DNA from: Nitrospirota bacterium
Lineage (GTDB): Bacteria > Nitrospirota > Nitrospiria > Nitrospirales > Nitrospiraceae
Length of the DNA: 14,892 bases
Assembly: GCA_016235225.1 (NCBI GenBank)
Contig: JACRLS010000088.1
Span: forward strand, 1 to 14,892
Direction of reading: 5' to 3'
The notes beneath the pieces were generated by a model. It was not told the DNA's origin. It ran no database searches and saw only the letters and a list, made by a program, of their open reading frames with translations. Positions 1 to 6,030 of the stretch are shown in pieces. The translations under genes were made by a program, and so were the position numbers. Positions within the stretch are counted from its first letter, which is position 1, and every line of letters begins with the position of its first letter.

Positions 1-1229
1 CAGGCGTTCCCGCCATCTTCGAGGGCGCCTTCGAATTCGACGGAGTCTTCGTCCGGGTCGATATCCTGGAGCGTCTCGCCCCGGGACCGGAGCAGACGTG
101 GCGCCTGATCGAAGCGAAATCCTCGACCAGAGCCAAGGATGTGCACCGTCATGACGTGGCGCTGCAGACCTATGTCCTCCGGGGCGCGGGACTCTCGCTG
201 GCCGGTTGCGGACTCCTGCTCATCAACACGGACTATGTCTATGGCGGCGGAGCGGTGGATCTGGCGCGGTTGTTCGCATGGGAAGATCTGACCGAGGGGG
301 TGGGCCCCCTGCTGGCCGAGATGCCCCAAGCGCTGACTGAGCAGAAGGCGGTGCTGGCTGCTCCTGCCGCGCCGGTCATCGAACCGGATGCGCATTGCCA
401 TTCGCCCCACGAATGTCCCTTCTGGGCCCACTGCACCAGAGACAAGCCGGAGCGATGGGTCTTTCATCTGCCGGGGAGCAGCCGGCTGGTTGCGCAACTC
501 ATGGGGCAGGGGATCACGACCATGGATGAGATTCCTCCCCACACCAAGCTGACCGTCATACAACGGCTGGTGCGGGAGAACATCGAGTGGACCAGCCGTG
601 GATTGCGGCAGGTCCTGAGGACCGTTCACTATCCGGTTCATCACCTAGATCTTGAGACGTTCATGCCGGCGATCCCCAAGTTTGCCGGGACGCGGCCTTA
701 TCAGGCGATACCGACCCAATGGTCGAATTATATCGAGGCACAGGATGGAGATCTACGCCAGGAAGCCTTTTTGGCGACGGAGAGCGCGGACCCGCGCGAG
801 GCCTTCGCGGTCTCACTCTTGGCGTCGGTCGGCACCGCCGGGAGCATCTGCGTGTACTCTCAGTATGAGCAGGCCATCCTTGAGGGGCTGGCCGCGGCGT
901 TGCCGCATCTCAAGGCGGAGCTCCTCCGGGTGATCGATCGCCTGTGGGATCTCTTGCCGATCATCAGAGAGCACTACTACCATCCCCGGTTCGACGGCTC
1001 CTATTCCATCAAGCAGGTGGCGCCGGCGTTGGCGCCGTCGCTGGACTATCGGGATCTGGAGATTCAAGAAGGGGGCGTGGCGGCTCGGGAATTCACGCGG
1101 ATGGTCTTTGAAGTGACCGACTGGGTCGAGCGGGACCGCATCAGGCTGGCTTTGCTGGAATACTGTGCGAGAGATACGCTCGCGATGGTGGAGATTCGCC
1201 GCGCCCTCCGGCAGAAATGCGCGGGCTAG
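1..1229 (+). CDS. DUF2779-family nuclease-like protein, 5' end outside window
   Basis: The frame is open from the window edge; 408 residues are visible. The N-terminal part looks like a Cas4/RecB-type PD-(D/E)XK nuclease: Asp20 in VRVD and Glu37-x-Lys39 in IEAKSS fit the metal-binding core, and KDVHRHDVALQTYVL matches the helix that follows it. Cys132, Cys138 and Cys144 (in CHSPHECPFWAHC) resemble the cysteines that hold an iron-sulphur cluster in Cas4/AddB-like nucleases. The C-terminal part is DUF2779-like, with HHLDLET (Asp216, Glu218), a YSQYEQ segment and YCARDTLAMVEI near the end, a pattern reminiscent of DEDD exonucleases. A GTG at 141 could serve as a start but would discard the nuclease core, so the true start is upstream of the window. 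Family assignment is fairly sure; nuclease activity is inferred. It converges on the next gene with a 13-base gap. Confidence 0.8.
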   Translation, partial: GVPAIFEGAFEFDGVFVRVDILERLAPGPEQTWRLIEAKSSTRAKDVHRHDVALQTYVLRGAGLSLAGCGLLLINTDYVYGGGAVDLARLFAWEDLTEGVGPLLAEMPQALTEQKAVLAAPAAPVIEPDAHCHSPHECPFWAHCTRDKPERWVFHLPGSSRLVAQLMGQGITTMDEIPPHTKLTVIQRLVRENIEWTSRGLRQVLRTVHYPVHHLDLETFMPAIPKFAGTRPYQAIPTQWSNYIEAQDGDLRQEAFLATESADPREAFAVSLLASVGTAGSICVYSQYEQAILEGLAAALPHLKAELLRVIDRLWDLLPIIREHYYHPRFDGSYSIKQVAPALAPSLDYRDLEIQEGGVAAREFTRMVFEVTDWVERDRIRLALLEYCARDTLAMVEIRRALRQKCAG

Positions 1230-1242
1230 AAGGGCCCGGCGG

Positions 1243-1941
1243 TCAGCGTTCCACCGGTGAATCGGCTTCTGTCAGGGCCTGATAGGCCTGCTGGACAGAA
1301 CGAACCGGCGAGACCTGGATGAGAAACGGCGTCGTCCAATCCTGGTCGGCGACATCCTGCTCATCAGGGACAAGAACGCGCCGCATGTGCGCCTGCATGG
1401 CGGCGACCCCTTTCAAGGGAACGCCACCAACCGGCCCGATCTGTCCATCCGGCGTCACAAAGCCGGTCATGACATGGTCGGGCGAGATGGCATCGCCCTT
1501 CGACATGGCCACGGCGCTCAAGGCCACCATGGCCGACAAACTCTCCCCGTACACCGTCAGGCCCGGATAGGGCACCGAGAGGACAATCGTCCAGGAATCG
1601 GGGGACAGTCCCAGCGCATGGGTCGACCGTCGAATCGCCTGCTCGATGGCGGTTTGCGCGAGGTGCGAAAATCTGCCGGGCCCCGATCGGAAGTGGAGCA
1701 CCAGGCCGTTGTGATCCTTGCGCGCGCCGAAGGCAATGAGCACATGGGCGACCGTCCCGGTCGGTGCGGTGCCACGATCTTGCGTCAGGCCGAGTATCGG
1801 AATGATTTGTTGCTGCTCGGTTCCGTCGGGGAGGGCCCAGGCGGGGGAGGCCGTGAGAGTTCCTAGGAGCGCCAGCCATCCAAGCCCGGTCAGGATGAGC
1901 CGGCGTCTCGACTGCCTGCTGCTGGGTTGGCACAGGGCCAC
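1243..1941 (-). CDS. Exported protein with Lon-type (S16) proteolytic domain
   Basis: A 232-residue protein. Residues 11-36 form an export signal: SRRRLIL followed by a hydrophobic stretch and a likely cleavage after SPAWA; the arginine run could be Tat-like. The rest resembles the proteolytic domain of Lon. YGESLSA places Ser134 where Lon has the serine of GPSAG, and GPVGGVPLKG places Lys177 at the dyad lysine, followed by MRRVLVPDE, which matches the Lon strand ending in VLIP. There is no AAA+ ATPase or Lon N-domain, so any proteolysis would be ATP-independent and outside the cytoplasm. The start is GTG, chosen because GGAGGGG lies six bases upstream at the right spacing. The domain call is firm; substrate and activity are unknown. 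Confidence 0.8.
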   Translation of the reverse strand: MALCQPSSRQSRRRLILTGLGWLALLGTLTASPAWALPDGTEQQQIIPILGLTQDRGTAPTGTVAHVLIAFGARKDHNGLVLHFRSGPGRFSHLAQTAIEQAIRRSTHALGLSPDSWTIVLSVPYPGLTVYGESLSAMVALSAVAMSKGDAISPDHVMTGFVTPDGQIGPVGGVPLKGVAAMQAHMRRVLVPDEQDVADQDWTTPFLIQVSPVRSVQQAYQALTEADSPVER

Positions 1942-2099
1942 TGAGCCCCTCCGCGTCCTTGCACCTGCTCCGGGACAGGGAGAGCATGGGGAGGATCTCT
2001 CCCGTCACTCTCTGTATCGGAGGGTTGGGACGCGGGCTGAAGGCCGTACCCTTCGCTTCAGCAAAGGGCGGATCATCATGGAGGCAGGAGAACCGGCGG
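1942..2099. other. Intergenic region with two small hairpins
   Basis: This gap lies downstream of the TabA-like gene and upstream of the Lon-like gene, both on the minus strand. It holds two perfect 7-bp inverted repeats: GGGAGAG/CTCTCCC at 1978-1984/1997-2003, and GCTGAAG/CTTCAGC at 2036-2042/2056-2062. Neither is followed by a T run on the minus strand, so they are weak candidates for termination. I found no convincing promoter for the Lon-like gene. Confidence 0.35.
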
Positions 2100-2567
2100 T
2101 CAGGCGCCGAACAGATGCGCGGGCACCTTCGCGACGAGTTTCTTCATAGGCGCAGGGGCCGAGGGGGCGATCAGCGTCATGTGGGCATCCTGGGGGAAAA
2201 AGACCGCAAATCTGCCGGGTTGAAGTGGAAAGCTTACCGGAGCGGCTGTGGGGGGATCATAAAACATGACATCTCGGGTCGGGTCATAGTCGGTCCGGAT
2301 CCCGAGCGTCGGACTGGGCCAGACGGCAATCAATTCCTCCCCTGACAGGACCACCTGCACGTCGACCGACGCCCGGTGAGATTCGAGCTGGGCGGAGGAC
2401 TGCGGACGGGTTTGCGTGGAAAACACGCGGGCGACAATCCCGTGAGAGGCAAGCGGGTGTTCTCCATCGGAAAGCTGAACGGAGGCGCTCCGGAGAAACG
2501 CCATGAGGTCTCGCCACCAAGCATGCGAGAAGTACAGGCCCGCGTTGTCGAAAGTGTCGAGGATCAT
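2100..2567 (-). CDS. YhcH/YjgK/YiaL (TabA-like) family protein
   Basis: A 155-residue protein, the usual length for this cupin-like family (DUF386), which includes E. coli TabA and the sialic-acid anomerase NanQ. The N-terminus MILDTFDNAG is typical. Family motifs are in order: ESHRASVDVQ (Glu62, His64, Asp69), VVLSGEELI, DYDPTRDVMFYD, GRFAVFFPQDAHM (His129) and KKLVAKVP. Glu62, His64 and His129 are the likely metal ligands. Members are linked to sugar metabolism or biofilm control; no sugar pathway is visible here, so the substrate is open. The ATG at 2567 fits the family N-terminus but has no Shine-Dalgarno sequence: the preceding minus-strand bases are CTCCTCCCC. A hairpin lies just upstream at 2605-2637. 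Confidence 0.85.
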   Translation of the reverse strand: MILDTFDNAGLYFSHAWWRDLMAFLRSASVQLSDGEHPLASHGIVARVFSTQTRPQSSAQLESHRASVDVQVVLSGEELIAVWPSPTLGIRTDYDPTRDVMFYDPPTAAPVSFPLQPGRFAVFFPQDAHMTLIAPSAPAPMKKLVAKVPAHLFGA

Positions 2568-2604
2568 GGGGAGGAGCTGTCGGCTAGTATTCAGCTTTTC
2601 ATGG

Positions 2605-2637
2605 TGCGCTTGGGTGCATCATGCGCATCCAAGCGCA
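2605..2637. promoter_or_regulatory. 13-bp hairpin upstream of the TabA-like gene
   Basis: TGCGCTTGGGTGC at 2605-2617 pairs with GCATCCAAGCGCA at 2625-2637 across a 7-base loop, giving 13 pairs with one G-T. On the plus strand the stem is followed by TGA and then five T (2641-2645), which looks like an intrinsic terminator, but no plus-strand gene ends here. On the minus strand it sits 38 bases before the TabA-like start, so it may be an operator or leader hairpin. The structure is clear; the role is not. Confidence 0.45.
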
Positions 2638-2685
2638 TGATTTTTCCACTCGAATCTCAACATGCCACTGTCATCGTGCCACTTT

Positions 2686-2781
2686 AGCAGCGCTGCTGGG
2701 CTATCCCGACTGCGGCCGTCGAGCGAGGCCATTCTTATGGCGCGCGCTCCGGGAGCAAAGGGGCAGCCCAGCTGCGCTGCT
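2686..2781. repeat. 96-bp inverted-repeat element beside tRNA-Ser
   Basis: A 17-base arm at 2686-2702 (AGCAGCGCTGCTGGGCT) is repeated inverted at 2765-2781 with one mismatch; CCC/GGG pairing at 2705-2707/2760-2762 lengthens the stem. The interior has smaller hairpins such as GCTCC/GGAGC. It starts ten bases past the 3' end of the tRNA gene. There is no T run after it in the tRNA's direction, so it is not a standard terminator. It may be an extragenic palindrome or a non-autonomous element remnant. Confidence 0.55.
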
Positions 2782-2790
2782 GAACGAACA

Positions 2791-2880
<90 letters not shown>

Positions 2881-2891
2881 GCTCCGAGGGA

Positions 2892-2973
2892 TAGTCAATA
2901 GTCACTGGTCAAGGGGGGAGGAGGGCAGTCCCGGTCATGCCTTTCTCTGCCAATGACCATTGACTGTTGACCA
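2892..2973. repeat. Inverted pair of 7-bp tandem repeats reaching into tadA
   Basis: Two 20-base arms, 2892-2911 and 2954-2973, are inverted copies of each other with 17 of 20 positions matching, separated by 42 bases. Each arm is itself a run of degenerate heptads: TTGACCA, GTGACTA, TTGACTA on the minus strand at the left, and ATGACCA, TTGACTG, TTGACCA on the plus strand at the right. The right arm lies within the 3' end of tadA and encodes part of its tail. Confidence 0.65.
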
Positions 2974-3492
2974 ATGATGTTCTTTGCCCTGCGCGGCGCC
3001 GACCTGGCCATTTCCGTCGCCGAGTGGTTGGGTCTCGGTCGATCGCAGTTGTCGGAAGAAGTGCTGCATCAGTTCCTGGCTGTCGCGCGGCAGCACGCCG
3101 CCCATCACCTGGACTCGGTGATTCAGTCGGCGCTCTTCCGGAAGGTTGAACAGCGACCCGCAGGCGCCTGCCTTGGGGTCCATGGCCCCGAACACGAGCC
3201 GGGAAATCCGCGATTGGATAATGGCGCCGGCACACATGGCACAGGGTTCGAGGGTGACATAGAGGGTGGCGCCATTGAGCCGCCAGCTTCCCAGGCGGGT
3301 GGCCGCCTCTCGGATCACCACGACTTCCGCGTGGGCCGTCGGGTCCTGCCACAGCTCCCGGAAGTTATGGGCCTGGGCCAAGACCTGGCCGTCCATCACC
3401 AGGACGGCGCCGATCGGCACTTCACCGAAACTCGGCGCCAGTCTGGCCTTCTCCAAGGCCATCTGCATATAGGCGTGATCGGTGTCCACCAT
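2935..3492 (-). CDS. tadA: tRNA-specific adenosine deaminase TadA
   Basis: A 185-residue zinc-dependent deaminase expected to convert A34 of tRNA-Arg(ACG) to inosine in the cytoplasm. The active site is plain: His54-Ala-Glu56 (zinc ligand and proton shuttle) and Pro83-Cys84-x-x-Cys87. The N-terminal YMQMALEKARLA helix, GEVPIGAVLV and FGAMDPKAGACGSL also match TadA. I chose ATG at 3492: AGGA lies at proper distance upstream, and an extended -10 at 3533-3541 leaves a normal leader. A TTG at 3516 would add eight residues with a poor ribosome site. After about residue 150 the conserved domain gives way to a non-conserved tail of some 35 residues, part of which (about 174-180) is read from a heptad repeat. 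Confidence 0.93.
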   Translation of the reverse strand: MVDTDHAYMQMALEKARLAPSFGEVPIGAVLVMDGQVLAQAHNFRELWQDPTAHAEVVVIREAATRLGSWRLNGATLYVTLEPCAMCAGAIIQSRISRLVFGAMDPKAGACGSLFNLPEERRLNHRVQVMGGVLPRDSQELMQHFFRQLRSTETQPLGDGNGQVGAAQGKEHHWSTVNGHWQRKA

Positions 3493-3532
3493 GGATGTTC
3501 CTGATTCAACAAGCAATCCGTAACGGCGGGCT

Positions 3533-3541
3533 ATCTTATCA
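3533..3541 (-). promoter_or_regulatory. Possible extended -10 promoter of tadA
   Basis: On the minus strand, TGA-TAAGAT forms an extended -10 element about 41 bases upstream of the tadA ATG. No good -35 hexamer is seen at 17 bases, which is tolerated with an extended -10. It favours the ATG at 3492 over the TTG at 3516. Confidence 0.35.
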
Positions 3542-3627
3542 CAAGAGCCGGTTCCTGCATCCCCTTTGTTGGTCCACCAGGGCGGGATCTTCGGGTAGGT
3601 TTCGTGCCGGGTCGGAAGTACGATCGC

Positions 3628-4653
3628 TTACAATTGTCCCATCAGATAGATGGCGCCCGTCGGTTGCAGCCGGCCTCCCGACGGTTCCACGCTCACGGCG
3701 AACTTGGTGATCTTGGCGGGATCGGGAAGACCGCGGACCATCCCCCGGGTTTTTTGTCCCTGATCAGGCTGGAACACGCCGGCGCTGACGGGTTTATCCA
3801 GAATCGCCCAGAGCTGATAGGTCTTGTCCGGCGGCAGCGCGGGCATGTTGAAGGCATAGAAGAGCGCCTTCTGGGTTGAGCGATCGAACAGAATGAAGCC
3901 GCCCGCGGCTTTCGCATCGTGGAGACACGCAAACGACACGACCTTCACGTCCGGCGAACGCAGTAACGCCAGAATTTCGTCCCGCTGCGCGAGGGCCTTG
4001 CGGAGATCGCTGTTCCCGCCGGCTTGCTGCGCGACGTGGGTTTGCAATTGATCAACCTGCTCTTCGCGGCTGGCGAGTTCCGCCTTCAACTGTTCCACTT
4101 CTCCGGTCCGGAGCCCGACCTGATCGCGCAAGGCGGACAATTCCTGGTGTTGCGCGGTCAGTTGCTGCTGGGCCGCGGCAATCCGTTGATTCTCTTCCTG
4201 CAGCATCATCTGGACGCGCTGTATCTGACCGGTTTCGATGGTCACCTGGGATCGTAGATACACGCTGTAGAGCACGGCCCCGGTGGCGATGAGCACGGCC
4301 GCCAGCGACACCGCCGGATTGAATCCCCACGATGGACGCAGCCCGCCTGGTTCCAGCAAGTCGGCCAGCCAGCTCCTGGCGGGTTCCTGGATTTTCACGG
4401 GGGCTGCGGACGACTCTGTGCGGGTCTGGGATTTCGGAAGGGCCTCCATGATGCGTCCCTTCAGCTCTGCAGGCGCCGCATGCGGGGGGAGACCATAGGG
4501 AAGCAGGCCGGCGACAGCGGAATAGCTCTTGAGCGCGGCATGGCAGGCGGTGCAGCCGCTCAAAAGATGCACCTCGAGTACCTGCCGTTCCGCTTTCTCC
4601 AGCGCGCCGACAGCATACAGCGGGACCGATTCTTCAAATTGCTCGTGCGACAT
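3628..4653 (-). CDS. Anti-sigma factor, RskA C-terminal type, with long coiled coil
   Basis: A 341-residue membrane protein expected to hold the adjacent ECF sigma factor at the cytoplasmic face. Residues 1-75 form the sigma-binding domain, with His29-x4-Cys34-x2-Cys37 resembling a zinc-binding anti-sigma motif. Residues 113-133 are one transmembrane helix. Residues about 138-228 are rich in Gln, Glu and Leu in heptad spacing, a predicted coiled coil far longer than in RskA. Residues 235-341 match the RskA-type extracytoplasmic domain, with KTYQLWAILDKP and FAVSVEPSGG. The gene starts four bases after the sigma stop codon, so translation is probably coupled. The signal sensed is unknown. In related systems the anti-sigma is cleaved by regulated proteolysis; no such protease is next to it. 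Confidence 0.85.
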   Translation of the reverse strand: MSHEQFEESVPLYAVGALEKAERQVLEVHLLSGCTACHAALKSYSAVAGLLPYGLPPHAAPAELKGRIMEALPKSQTRTESSAAPVKIQEPARSWLADLLEPGGLRPSWGFNPAVSLAAVLIATGAVLYSVYLRSQVTIETGQIQRVQMMLQEENQRIAAAQQQLTAQHQELSALRDQVGLRTGEVEQLKAELASREEQVDQLQTHVAQQAGGNSDLRKALAQRDEILALLRSPDVKVVSFACLHDAKAAGGFILFDRSTQKALFYAFNMPALPPDKTYQLWAILDKPVSAGVFQPDQGQKTRGMVRGLPDPAKITKFAVSVEPSGGRLQPTGAIYLMGQL

Positions 4654-4657
4654 CCGG

Positions 4658-5263
4658 CTATCGGGGCTCCCAGTGAGACTGCAAGGTCGTTCTCAACTTG
4701 TCCATGCCGAGTTTGATGCGAGTCTTGATGGTGCCGAGCGGCTGTTTGAGTCGATCGGCAATTTCCGTGTGCGACAATCCTTCATAGTAGGCCAGCTCCA
4801 GGGCCTGCTGCTGGGTGTCGGGCAACTCGCCCAAGGCTTTGGCGACCGCGCTTCGCAGCTCAAGCTCCGCATACATATCGAGGGGACCCGGACCGTCCCC
4901 GGCGGCCTGTTCGGCTGCGGGCGAGTCCTCAAGCGCAACGGACGCGCGGCCGCCCTTCGCTGCGCGGGACCGCAGGCGATCGATGCCGCGGCTGCGGGTG
5001 AGCGTGACCAGCCAGGCCGTCGGAGTGCCGCGAGCCGGATCGTAACGGGTGCCCTTCCGCCAGACTTCTGAGTAGACGTCCTGGAGCAGATCCGCCGCCT
5101 CGTCCCGATCTCCCAGCATCCGAAGGGCCAGGGTAAACAAGATGGAGCTCGTGGCGTCGTATACTTGTGCGAAGGCCTGCTGGTCGCCCTTGGCCACGGC
5201 AGCCAACAGGGACGACGTGACAGATGCCGAAGAGGATTTCTGTGAAGCTTCCGGTTGCGCCAT
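4658..5263 (-). CDS. ECF-family RNA polymerase sigma factor
   Basis: A 201-residue group IV sigma factor with only regions 2 and 4. Region 2 spans about 25-100: VYDATSSILFTLALRML, then DEAADLLQDVYSEVW (core-binding helix) and TPTAWLVTLTRSRGIDRLR (-10 recognition). Region 4 spans about 141-192: ALGELPDTQQQALELAYYEG, then the helix-turn-helix LSHTEIADRLKQPLGTIKTR. The downstream RskA-type anti-sigma suggests a SigK-like member. The frame stays open to an ATG at 5485, but that adds 74 residues without sigma homology. The ATG at 5263 is preferred because region 2 begins soon after it and a promoter lies at 5309-5338. It has no good Shine-Dalgarno sequence; TTG at 5278 is an alternative. Confidence 0.9.
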   Translation of the reverse strand: MAQPEASQKSSSASVTSSLLAAVAKGDQQAFAQVYDATSSILFTLALRMLGDRDEAADLLQDVYSEVWRKGTRYDPARGTPTAWLVTLTRSRGIDRLRSRAAKGGRASVALEDSPAAEQAAGDGPGPLDMYAELELRSAVAKALGELPDTQQQALELAYYEGLSHTEIADRLKQPLGTIKTRIKLGMDKLRTTLQSHWEPR

Positions 5264-5308
5264 GGCACCGACGGGAGACAATCTTGCCAGATCCTGTTTG
5301 AAGTTTGC

Positions 5309-5338
5309 ATAATACCACTCTACGTGACATCCCGGCAA
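5309..5338 (-). promoter_or_regulatory. Sigma-70-like promoter of the sigma/anti-sigma operon
   Basis: On the minus strand, TTGCCG (5338-5333) and TATTAT (5314-5309) are separated by 18 bases. Transcription would start near 5302, giving a leader of about 40 bases before ATG 5263. It looks like a housekeeping promoter; an autoregulated ECF promoter may also exist. Confidence 0.45.
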
Positions 5339-5360
5339 AAAGATGGGTGAATTGCGACAA

Positions 5361-5375
5361 GGGAATCCGATTCCC
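5361..5375. promoter_or_regulatory. Perfect palindrome upstream of the sigma promoter
   Basis: GGGAATC-C-GATTCCC is a perfect 7-bp inverted repeat around one base, in the 253-bp space between the divergent sigma and globin genes. It lies about 25 bases upstream of the proposed sigma -35 hexamer, a sensible place for a regulator. No regulator gene is adjacent. Confidence 0.4.
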
Positions 5376-5516
5376 TGCCGACCTCGTAGAGTGGACTGAA
5401 CGCGGGACACATCGGCGGCACAGCTAAAAAACAGCCTGTCGACGTCGCTGGCGTCCCGGGGAGCATGGAGAATCCGCGGCCTCATGGTGAGGTTCGCCTA
5501 ACGTGGAGGGGGACCG

Positions 5517-5984
5517 ATGAGCGTGATGCGTCAGATCTCAGGGTGGGTCATGATGGGGATCATGGTTGTGATGAGTGGTTGTGCGGAGACCGGATCGTCC
5601 GGCGGAGCCATGCAGAAGAGCATGCAGGCCTCTCTCTATGATCGGCTGGGGAAGAAAGAGGCGATCACCGCCGTGGTCGATGATTTTGTAGCCCGGGTGG
5701 CGGCTGACAGCCGCATCAACGGCAAGTTTGCGAACGCCAACATCCCGCGCCTGAAGCAGATGCTGGTCGATCAGGTCTGTGAAGCCTCCGGCGGACCCTG
5801 TAAGTACACGGGACGGGACATGAAATCAGCCCATGCCGGCATGGCGATTACCAGCAGTCAATTCGATGCGCTCGTGGGCGATCTGGTGGCGACGTTGAGC
5901 AAGTTCAAGGTGCCGTCCCGTGAGCAGGGCGAGCTCTTGAGCGTGCTGGGACCCATGAAGAAAGATATTGTCACAGGGATGTAA
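5517..5984 (+). CDS. Group 1 truncated haemoglobin with lipoprotein signal
   Basis: A 155-residue protein. Residues 1-22 form a signal ending in a lipobox-like VMSGC, so Cys22 is the likely lipidated residue and the protein should sit in the periplasm on a membrane. Residues 39-155 are a 2/2 globin: LYDRLGKKEAITAVVDDF, then FANANIPRLKQMLVDQV, YTGRDMKSAHAGMAIT with the proximal haem ligand His106, and a C-terminal helix. Where Mycobacterium trHbN has the B10 tyrosine of DFYVRV, this protein has Val58 (DFVARV). Cys88 and Cys95 could form a disulphide. Role may be oxygen or nitric oxide handling, or haem-based sensing; the sequence does not decide. ATG 5517 has GGAGGGGG at 5505-5512. It is divergent from the sigma operon. 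Confidence 0.88.
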   Translation: MSVMRQISGWVMMGIMVVMSGCAETGSSGGAMQKSMQASLYDRLGKKEAITAVVDDFVARVAADSRINGKFANANIPRLKQMLVDQVCEASGGPCKYTGRDMKSAHAGMAITSSQFDALVGDLVATLSKFKVPSREQGELLSVLGPMKKDIVTGM

Positions 5985-5990
5985 GCAGGC

Positions 5991-6030
5991 CCGCGCGCCG
6001 GGGTTGGGTGAGGAACCGGCCCCGGCGCGG
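5991..6030. terminator. GC-rich hairpin between convergent genes
   Basis: CCGCGCGCCGGGG at 5991-6003 pairs with CCCCGGCGCGG at 6020-6030, an 11-bp stem with a two-base bulge and a 16-base loop. It fills the gap between the convergent globin and glycosyltransferase-like genes and ends exactly at the latter's stop codon. No T run follows on either strand, so intrinsic termination would be weak. Confidence 0.5.

Noticed and set aside
1364..2008. Long open frame on the minus strand (214 codons) overlapping the Lon-like gene
   Set aside because: It is an alternate frame of the Lon-like gene with a composition rich in Arg, Pro and Gly and no recognisable motif; the overlapping frame has signal peptide, catalytic dyad and ribosome site.
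2654..2682. TGGCAC...GTGGCA on the minus strand as a sigma-54 promoter
   Set aside because: The downstream TTGC element is absent at the required spacing.
2909..3352. Second minus-strand open frame inside tadA
   Set aside because: It is a shifted frame of tadA with Arg/Pro/Gly-rich content; the tadA frame carries all deaminase motifs.
5264..5485. N-terminal extension of the sigma factor to an ATG at 5485
   Set aside because: The 74 extra residues lack sigma homology and would cover the promoter-like site at 5309-5338.
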